The notes beneath the pieces are model-generated. The model was not told the origin of the DNA and ran no database searches. It worked only from the letters and a program-made list of their open reading frames with translations. Positions 25,659-31,997 of a DNA stretch of 64,000 nt are shown in pieces. Location of the stretch: the NCBI RefSeq assembly GCF_005519465.1, contig NZ_CP027858.1:248001-312000 (forward strand), written 5' to 3'. The DNA is from Streptomyces clavuligerus (GTDB lineage Bacteria > Actinomycetota > Actinomycetes > Streptomycetales > Streptomycetaceae). The position numbers were made by a program, and so were the translations under genes. How positions within the stretch are numbered: the first letter of the stretch is position 1; each line of letters starts with the position of its first letter.

Positions 25659-26768
25659 CGGAGGTGTCCCGTCCGGCGTGCGGGGGATCTCGCCGGGCCG
25701 GTCGACCGCCGCCTTGGTGAGGATCGCGGAGGTCCCGACGACGGTCCCCGCCGGGCCCTCCGCGCCCGGCCCGGCGAGGACACTGCGTTCGCCGAGGAAG
25801 GCGTGGGTGGTCCGGTCGAAGATCCACTGTGTCTGGCGTCCATGGGCCGTACGGGCCACGGCGACCCCTTCGCGTCCGACGGCGTCCGTGGCTTCGTCGA
25901 CCACCGTGACCCCGGGGATCAGCGCGGCGGCGCGGTAGAGCGCGGCGCCGACGCGGGGCGGGGCCCAGTTCTCGGCGAGCAGCTCGCCGATGGCGGTGAA
26001 CGCCCGCTGGTCCGGGTCCTGGCCCTGACCACCGGTCTCGTCCCGGATCAGCCGCAGCAGCGCGACGGGGTCGGTGGGCAGCGAGGCGACGTACAGCGGG
26101 GTCGGGTCGGCGGCCGACGGGCCCGCCGGGCGGGGGGTGAACGGCCGGGGGGTCGCCCCCGGGCCCTCCAGGAGCTGGACCGGCCCCTCGTTCCGCAGCA
26201 CGGTGTCGCGCTCCCCCGCCCGGCGCAGCAGCCCGGGGCGGCTGCCGTCGGCGGACAGCCACACCTGCCGGGTGCGGACGGGCGCGAGGGTCACGGGTCC
26301 CCCGGCGGCGGAGCCCGCGGCGTGGGCGGCCTTGCTCTCCACGTACACGAACTGGTCGGGGCGGAGGGCGAGCCGCTCCTGGTCCGCAGCGGCGAGGGCC
26401 ACGCGGCCGAGGAGGCGCGCGGCGGCGGGGGCATCGGGCACGGACGCGGGGCCGCCTGCCGGGGTGCGGGCGGCGGTCCCGGCGCCGGGTGGGGCGGTGT
26501 CGGCGAGGTCCGCCGCCACCGCGCCCCCGATCACCAGGGCGCAGGCGAGGGCGGGCACCAGGAACCGGGTGCGGTGCGGCATCCGGGTGCCCGCCGCCGT
26601 ACGGGGCGGCTCGGCGGCACCGGCCTCGCGGAGCACCCGTTCCCTCAGCAGCCGGGAACGGTCGGGGCGCAGCCCGGGAACGGGCGGCGGAGGCAGCGGA
26701 CCGGAGGGGTCCACTGCCTCTTCGGCGCCGTCCCCCGGGGACCGGCGGGATCTCGGAGTGGTGGTCAT
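25647..26768 (-). CDS. CU044_5270-family membrane protein
   Basis: A 373-residue protein whose N-terminus is cytoplasmic and Arg/Pro-rich, with one membrane helix at about 70-90 (FLVPALACALVIGGAVAADLA) and an extracytoplasmic domain (DQFVYVESKA, RQVWLSADGSRPG, LYVASLPTDPVALLRLI, DAVGREGVAVARTAHGR). This layout is that of the CU044_5270 family, regularly encoded directly after an ECF sigma factor in actinomycetes and presumed to act like an anti-sigma factor. Its ATG overlaps the sigma-factor stop as ATGA. Confidence 0.8.
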   Translation of the reverse strand: MTTTPRSRRSPGDGAEEAVDPSGPLPPPPVPGLRPDRSRLLRERVLREAGAAEPPRTAAGTRMPHRTRFLVPALACALVIGGAVAADLADTAPPGAGTAARTPAGGPASVPDAPAAARLLGRVALAAADQERLALRPDQFVYVESKAAHAAGSAAGGPVTLAPVRTRQVWLSADGSRPGLLRRAGERDTVLRNEGPVQLLEGPGATPRPFTPRPAGPSAADPTPLYVASLPTDPVALLRLIRDETGGQGQDPDQRAFTAIGELLAENWAPPRVGAALYRAAALIPGVTVVDEATDAVGREGVAVARTAHGRQTQWIFDRTTHAFLGERSVLAGPGAEGPAGTVVGTSAILTKAAVDRPGEIPRTPDGTPPSPR

Positions 26769-28360
26769 CCGTGCTCCTCCTGCGTCAACGACCGGCCGTC
26801 CGACCGCTCGAACGGACCGACGGCGACCCCGCCGCCCCCGACGGGCCGCCGTACCCCGTCGTCATCCACCACGGCGGGCGCCCCGGACAGCGTCGCCGTA
26901 CCGGAGGCCGCCCTGCTGAATGCCACCCTGCTGAATGCTGCCGCACCGACCGCCGCCACGGATGGCGCCGTCGCCGGCGCTCCGGCCGGGGAGGCATCCG
27001 CACCGACCGCCGCCACGGGTGGTGTCGCCACGGACGCGGTCAGGCCGGACGCCGCCGTCAGAGGCACCGCCGCAGTGGACGCCGCCGTCAGAGGCACCGC
27101 CGCAGTGGACGCCGCCGCGGAGGACGCCACCGCGGACGAAGCCGCGGCAGGCACTGTCGGCGGCACCGCCGCACCGGACACCGCCGTCCGGGGAACCGCC
27201 GCCGCAGTGGACGCTGTCACGGGTACCGCCGTCGCCGGACCCCCGGCCGGGGAGGCATCCGCACCGACCGCCGCAGCCACAGGCGCCGCCGCAGCAGGCG
27301 CCGCCCCCTCGGGGACCACCGCCGCTGACAACACAGCCATCGGCGGCCCCGTCCCGGGGACCACCGCACCGGACGCCGCCGACAGGGGGGCCGGCGCTTC
27401 GGGCAGCACGGACACGGACGTCACCACCACGGGCACCCCCGTCAGGGACGCCGCCCTGCCGGACACCGTCATGGACGGCTCCACCGCAGGCACCCCGGTG
27501 GGAGACGCATCCGCACCGTCCACCACAGCCACAGCCACAGGCGCCGCGGCAGCAGGCGCCGCCGCTGCGGGGATCACCGCACCGGACGCCGCCGTCCAGG
27601 GAACCGCCGCTGCGGGCCGCGTGGACACGGGCGTCACCGCAGCGGACAGCCCCGTCCCACGCAACGCCGCACCGGACACCGATGCCAGGAGGACCGCCAT
27701 CACCGGCAGCATCGCCACGGACACCGCCGTGCCGGACGCCACCGCCACCGCCGCCCCGGTACCCGCGCTCCCTCCGGCGGGCGTCCTCGGTGCGGAGGTC
27801 CGGGTGGGGGTCGCGCGGGAGCGGTGGGCGCGGGTCTCGGCGGCGGTGAGGGTGCGCAGTCGGTCACGGGCGCGGGAGAGGCGGGAGCGGACGGTTCCGA
27901 CCGGTACCCCGAGGGCCTCGGCCGCCGCCGCGTAGTCGAGCCCGGCCCACACCACCAGGGTGAAGACCTCCCGGTCCCGGCGGCGCAGCCGGTGCAGCGC
28001 CGCGTGCGCGGCCCGCAGTCGCTCGGTGTCGGCGAGATGGGCGACGAGGTCGTCGACGAAGTCGGGGACGGTGCCGCGCTCCGGGACCCGGGCGAGCGCG
28101 ATCTCCCGGCGGCGGCGGGCACGGGCGTTGCGGCGCATGATGTTCGTCGCGATGCCCAGCAGCCACGGCCGGACACAGCCCCCGTCGGCCCGCAGGTTCT
28201 CCCGGCCGCGCCAGGCTTCGAGGAAGGTCGCCGAGACGACGTCCTCGGCCTCCGCCCAGTCGCCGGTCACCCGCAGGGCGTAGCGGTACAGCACCGGGGC
28301 GTGCTCGTCGTACAGCTCGCCCAGGGCGTCGCGGTCTCCTCGGCGGAGGCGGTTCCTCAT
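26765..28360 (-). CDS. ECF RNA polymerase sigma factor with long low-complexity C-terminal tail
   Basis: ATG 28360 gives 531 residues. Residues 5-75 are sigma region 2 (YDEHAPVLYRYALRVTGDW, AEDVVSATFLEAWR), and 115-170 are region 4 (LRRRDREVFTLVVWAGLDY, GVPVGTVRSRLSRARDRL). That is a complete ECF factor of about 180 residues. The remaining about 345 residues are Ala/Val/Pro/Ser/Thr-rich, start with a membrane-like stretch near 203-235, and contain three GADASP(A/T)G motifs about 85 residues apart (282, 366, 453). The tail stays in frame to an ATGA overlap with the CU044_5270 gene. Normal members of this pair end near residue 200. An in-frame GTG at 28372 is an alternative start. Confidence 0.8.
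   Translation of the reverse strand: MRNRLRRGDRDALGELYDEHAPVLYRYALRVTGDWAEAEDVVSATFLEAWRGRENLRADGGCVRPWLLGIATNIMRRNARARRRREIALARVPERGTVPDFVDDLVAHLADTERLRAAHAALHRLRRRDREVFTLVVWAGLDYAAAAEALGVPVGTVRSRLSRARDRLRTLTAAETRAHRSRATPTRTSAPRTPAGGSAGTGAAVAVASGTAVSVAMLPVMAVLLASVSGAALRGTGLSAAVTPVSTRPAAAVPWTAASGAVIPAAAAPAAAAPVAVAVVDGADASPTGVPAVEPSMTVSGRAASLTGVPVVVTSVSVLPEAPAPLSAASGAVVPGTGPPMAVLSAAVVPEGAAPAAAAPVAAAVGADASPAGGPATAVPVTASTAAAVPRTAVSGAAVPPTVPAAASSAVASSAAASTAAVPLTAASTAAVPLTAASGLTASVATPPVAAVGADASPAGAPATAPSVAAVGAAAFSRVAFSRAASGTATLSGAPAVVDDDGVRRPVGGGGVAVGPFERSDGRSLTQEEHG
27051..27110. repeat. Perfect 30-base tandem duplication inside the sigma-factor tail
   Basis: Bases 27051-27080 and 27081-27110 are identical, encoding two copies of a TAAS-TAAVPL-type decapeptide on the minus strand. 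It shows that the low-complexity tail is growing or shrinking by in-frame units. Confidence 0.8.
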
Positions 28361-28514
28361 GAGTGTTTCCACATGGGGTACTGCCCCGGCCGCCGCCCGG
28401 GTTCCGGTGACGTGCGCCACAGGGGGACGCCCCGACAGACACCGCTCACACCGCGAACACCGCGACCGCCCCGGTGGTCAGGGGCGGTCGCGGCAGGGCC
28501 CATGGGGCCGCGGG

Positions 28515-29960
28515 TCAGGCGACCGGCGCCGGGAAGGTCGGGTACTCCACCCCGGAGACGTGCTGGACCACGCGGACGACCTGGCAGGAGTAGCCGAACT
28601 CGTTGTCGTACCACAGGTACAGGATCGCGTTGTCGCCCTCGACCTTGGTGGCTCCGGCGTCCACGATGGAGGCGTGGCGCGAGCCGACGAAGTCGTTCGA
28701 CACCGCGTCGGGCGCCGTGATGAAGTCGATCTGGCGCTTGAGCGGCGAGGTCAGCGACACCTCACGCAGATGGTCGAGGACTTCCTCACGGGTGGTCTCG
28801 CGCCCGAGCCGCAGGCTGAGGATCGCGATCGAGACATCCGGCACCGGCACCCGGATGGAGCTTCCGGTGATCTTCGCCTTGAGGTCGGGCAGCGCCTTGG
28901 CCACGGCGGAGGCGGCACCGGTCTCGGTGATCACCATATTGAGCGCGGCCGAGCGGCCACGGCGGTCGGACTTGTGGTAGTTGTCCAGCAGGTTCTGGTC
29001 GTTCGTGTACGAGTGGACCGTCTCCACATGGCCGCCGAGGACACCGAACTCGTCCGCCATCGCCTTCAGCGGCGGGACGATCGCGTTGGTGGTGCAGGAG
29101 GCGCAGGACAGGATCTGCTCGTCCGGCTTGATCGTGTCGTGGTTGACGCCGTGGACGATGTTGGGGACGTCGCCCTTGCCCGGGGCGGTCAGGACCACCT
29201 TGGCGATACCGGGGCGCAGATGCTTCGACAGGCCCTCGCGGTCGCGCCAGCGGCCGGTGTTGTCGATGAGGATGGCGTCCCGGATGCCGTACGCGGTGTA
29301 GTCCACCGCCGTCGGGTCGTCCGAGTAGATCACCTTGATCTCGTTGCCGTTGGCGACGATGGTGCTGTTCTCCTCGTCCACGGTGATCGTGCCGTGGAAC
29401 TGGCCGTGGATCGAGTCACGGCGGAGCAGCGAGGCGCGCTTGACGAGGTCCTGGCCCGCGCCCTTGCGGACGACGATGGCGCGCAGGCGCAGCCCGTTGC
29501 CGGAGCCGGCCTTCTCGATGAGCAGGCGGGCGAGGAGACGGCCGATGCGGCCGAACCCGTAGAGGACGACATCGCGTCCCTCGCGGCGCTCGATCTTGTT
29601 GGCACCCGTGGCACCGGCGACGGCCTCGGCGGTGAACTCCTCCACCGTCAGACCGCGGTCGTCCGCCCGGTAGGTCGCGGCGAGCATGCCCAGGTCGATC
29701 TGGGAGGGGCCGAGATCCAGGGCGGCGAGGGTCTTGAGGAAGGGCAGCGTCTCGGTGACGGACAGCTCCTCGCCGGCGATCTGGCGAGCGAAACGGTGGG
29801 TCTTGAGGATGCTGACCACCGACTTGTTCACCAGGGAACGGCTGTGGAGCAGGATCGTGACGTCCCGCTCCCGGTGGAGCTTGCCGATGACCGGGATCAT
29901 CGACTCCGCGATCTCCTCGCGGTTCTTCCAGTTGGTGAACGAGTCCTCATTGACAGTCAC
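28515..29960 (-). CDS. gap: Glyceraldehyde-3-phosphate dehydrogenase, long actinobacterial form
   Basis: From GTG 29960 the protein has 481 residues, the length of the long GAPDH seen in Streptomyces. An N-terminal helical extension of about 127 residues precedes the NAD-binding GFGRIGR at 135-141. The catalytic Cys is C289 in SCASCTTN, and the catalytic domain ends with WYDNEFGYSCQVVR. It converts glyceraldehyde-3-phosphate and 1,3-bisphosphoglycerate in the cytoplasm. It is a single-gene unit with an A/T-richer promoter region upstream (30000-30045). Note that 1,3-bisphosphoglycerate is the donor for FkbH-type enzymes such as the one at 59301-61157. Confidence 0.93.
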   Translation of the reverse strand: MTVNEDSFTNWKNREEIAESMIPVIGKLHRERDVTILLHSRSLVNKSVVSILKTHRFARQIAGEELSVTETLPFLKTLAALDLGPSQIDLGMLAATYRADDRGLTVEEFTAEAVAGATGANKIERREGRDVVLYGFGRIGRLLARLLIEKAGSGNGLRLRAIVVRKGAGQDLVKRASLLRRDSIHGQFHGTITVDEENSTIVANGNEIKVIYSDDPTAVDYTAYGIRDAILIDNTGRWRDREGLSKHLRPGIAKVVLTAPGKGDVPNIVHGVNHDTIKPDEQILSCASCTTNAIVPPLKAMADEFGVLGGHVETVHSYTNDQNLLDNYHKSDRRGRSAALNMVITETGAASAVAKALPDLKAKITGSSIRVPVPDVSIAILSLRLGRETTREEVLDHLREVSLTSPLKRQIDFITAPDAVSNDFVGSRHASIVDAGATKVEGDNAILYLWYDNEFGYSCQVVRVVQHVSGVEYPTFPAPVA

Positions 29961-30013
29961 GGGTTCAACTTTCGCGCTAGGCGGTTTTATCGTTCGAGCT
30001 AGCTGGCGCTCAT

Positions 30014-30044
30014 ATGTTAACCACAGGCCACTTTGATGATTCAA
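30014..30044 (-). promoter_or_regulatory. Candidate promoter for the GAPDH gene
   Basis: On the minus strand TTGAAT (30039-30044) is followed after 19 bases by TAACAT (30014-30019), close to the vegetative sigma consensus, in the only AT-rich stretch nearby. The leader to GTG 29960 would be about 45 bases. The spacing is longer than ideal. Confidence 0.4.
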
Positions 30045-30055
30045 ACGATCCCGCC

Positions 30056-30136
30056 GGGACGATGCCCTGATCGGGGCAGGTTTACGTCCCCGTGCACGCG
30101 AGCGGGCGGCCGCACATCCCGCGACCGCCCGTTTTT
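30056..30136 (+). ncRNA. Candidate structured small RNA with intrinsic terminator
   Basis: On the plus strand an outer stem GGGACG (30056-30061)/CGTCCC (30085-30090) encloses a hairpin TGCCC/GGGCA (30063-30067/30074-30078). A second hairpin, 11 bases with one mismatch (30103-30113/30121-30131), is followed by TTTTT (30132-30136), a textbook Rho-independent terminator. No plus-strand gene ends before it, since the GAPDH gene runs away from it, so the terminator seems to belong to a short transcript starting around 30030-30050. A regulatory RNA of about 80-100 bases is the simplest reading. It is not a recognised family to me. Confidence 0.5.
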
Positions 30137-30330
30137 GTATGGATTTAATGCGCCATGCCCACGAGGTCTCCCCTCCCCGGAACCGCTCCGACGTGATCTG
30201 CTCAACGGCGCCCGTCCCGGGAACACCGCAGGTCGGAGCGGTGGAACGGAGGGAATGACCCCCTGGGGACGGCCGGGGACCCCGCGGGGAGCCTCCGGGG
30301 AGCGCCCGGGGAGTCCAGGGAGACCCCGGA

Positions 30331-30375
30331 GAGACCCGACCCCGCCGCGCGGGCCGCGCGGCGGGGTCGGGTCTC
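30331..30375 (-). terminator. Long perfect GC hairpin downstream of the secreted-protein gene
   Basis: A perfect inverted repeat of 22 bases per arm (30331-30352 and 30354-30375) lies 55 bases beyond the stop of the minus-strand gene at 30431. There is no T-run. It should terminate that transcript and shield it from the RNA/GAPDH side. Confidence 0.65.
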
Positions 30376-30430
30376 AGGGTCCGGCCGGTCCGGCGGGTCG
30401 GTCCGGTCGGCGGGGTCCGGCGGAGCCGGG

Positions 30431-30877
30431 TCAGTCCTCGATCAGCCCCACGATGCTGTCGGCCACGCCCCGGGTGAAGGTGACCGTGGCGTACACCGGG
30501 TACTCGTTCGCCTCAAGGGTCTTCTCCAGCTCGTCGATCGTGCAGCGGTACGGCAGCGGCCGGCCCTTGCCGTCGCAGATCACACCGAGCGAGTCGACGA
30601 CCCGGGTGTCGTACCCGAGCCACAGCGCCTGGTCCCGGTTGCCGCCGTGGGGGCTCACCACGATCTTCCCCGGGGCGAGGTACTCGATCTTGCCGACCAG
30701 CTTCCCGGTGACCGGCTTGGCCTTGAGGGCCGCGGCGCCCGACGCCTTGGCCTTGACGGACGCGGCGGCCGACGCCTTCGCCTTGGCCGGAGTACCGGCG
30801 TGGGCCGTGGCGGTCGTCGCCACCGTCCCCAGGCCGAGGGCAACCACGATGGCCACGGCGGTGGTGCGCATACGCAT
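30431..30877 (-). CDS. Small secreted protein of unknown function
   Basis: A 148-residue protein starts at ATG 30877 with GGGGAG six bases upstream. Residues 1-27 form a Sec signal peptide (MRMRTTAVAIVVALGLGTV, cleavage near THAHA-type AHA-G). A Lys/Ala-rich linker (about 28-55) precedes a compact domain with LVGKIEYLAPGKIVVSP, a Cys pair in GVICDGKGRPLPYRC and a C-terminal YPVYATVTFTRGVADS. The two cysteines could form a disulfide. No named family recognised. Confidence 0.7.
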   Translation of the reverse strand: MRMRTTAVAIVVALGLGTVATTATAHAGTPAKAKASAAASVKAKASGAAALKAKPVTGKLVGKIEYLAPGKIVVSPHGGNRDQALWLGYDTRVVDSLGVICDGKGRPLPYRCTIDELEKTLEANEYPVYATVTFTRGVADSIVGLIED

Positions 30878-31163
30878 AGGAGTCTCCCCGTTTTCTCCGC
30901 GGATTTCCGCGGTGCTGCCGGTCGTTCACCGTTCCGGTCCGGTCGGTCGGTCCGGTCCTGTCGGTCACGTGATACCGGCGGTTCAGTCGGCGGGTTCTCC
31001 CCCCGACCACCGGAACTGTAGGAGGGTGACATCACAGCGACCCCGCTCCTGTGTAACGGCCCGCACACGGTGAACGCTCGGAACGGTGTCTTCCGCCCGC
31101 CCGGGACCGCCTGGCGGGCTCCGGGTAGGGTCCCCGGGAAACGCAGGTGGGAGGGGCTGGGGC

Positions 31164-31745
31164 ATGAACGGGTCGACGAGGACGGCGAGATGGCCACGGG
31201 CGCGGGCCGGAGTGGCCGCGGCCCTGTGCGGCGTGGCGCTGTCCGGTACGACGGGGTGTTCGCCCGCGGAGCGCACCCTCGTCGCGGTCCTCGTGGACGG
31301 GAGCGGAACACCTCATGCACTGCTGCGCCCGTGCGACGGCGGGGACCGGGTACGCGCCCCCTGGCTGCACGGCACCCCCGAAGCGGACGCGCCGGAGCGT
31401 CAGGAGACGCGGGAGGGGACAGAGGAGGAGACAGGACAGGAGACAGGGGCCGCGGGCGGACGTGAGTGGAGCGGCTGGGAGACCCGCGGCACCCATCCGG
31501 CCGCGGACTTCCCGCTCTTCACCCCGCCCGCCCCGTGGCGGGCCGAGATCCGCGGCCCGCGCTCCGCGCTCCCGGACCACTCGTACGAGCTGGGTTTCGC
31601 GGACCCCGACGACTCCTACGCCTACCGGGCGCTGGTCACCTTCGACGCCGCCGGACTCGACCGGCTCGCGGACGGCGAGGTGCTGACCCGGCGCGGGGTG
31701 ATGAGCCGGTCCGCGTTCGAGGAAGCGGCCCGGAGGGCCTGCTGA
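31164..31745 (+). CDS. Putative lipoprotein of unknown function
   Basis: A 193-residue protein starts at ATG 31164 after GGGAGGGG. An Arg-rich N-terminus and hydrophobic segment end at SGTTGC, a usable though imperfect lipobox. The middle (about 75-115) is Glu/Thr/Gly-rich and low in complexity. The end is a small folded part (WRAEIRGPRSALPDHSYELGFADPDDSYAYRALVTFDAAGL). It is divergent from the secreted-protein gene. No family recognised. Confidence 0.6.
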   Translation: MNGSTRTARWPRARAGVAAALCGVALSGTTGCSPAERTLVAVLVDGSGTPHALLRPCDGGDRVRAPWLHGTPEADAPERQETREGTEEETGQETGAAGGREWSGWETRGTHPAADFPLFTPPAPWRAEIRGPRSALPDHSYELGFADPDDSYAYRALVTFDAAGLDRLADGEVLTRRGVMSRSAFEEAARRAC

Positions 31746-31997
31746 CGCCGGGCCGGGAGGACGGCACAGGAGGACGGGCCGGGAGGACAGGAGAACGGGA
31801 GGACAGGAGGACGGGCCGGGAGGGCCGGGAGGGCGGGGCAGGGACGGGACATTCACCCCGGCACGCCGATCCACGCCCTGATCCACCGTTATCAGTCAAT
31901 CTCCCCACAGAATCTGGTATTTATCGGTTCGCCACTGCAAGACTCCGGACCGACGGAGCACAAGGAGCCTCACGGCCCGGGGAAGGGGGACGCGCCC

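Noticed and set aside
27051..27110. Repeats in the sigma-factor region considered as a CRISPR array
   Set aside because: The units are directly abutting and in frame, without unique spacers, and no cas genes are near.
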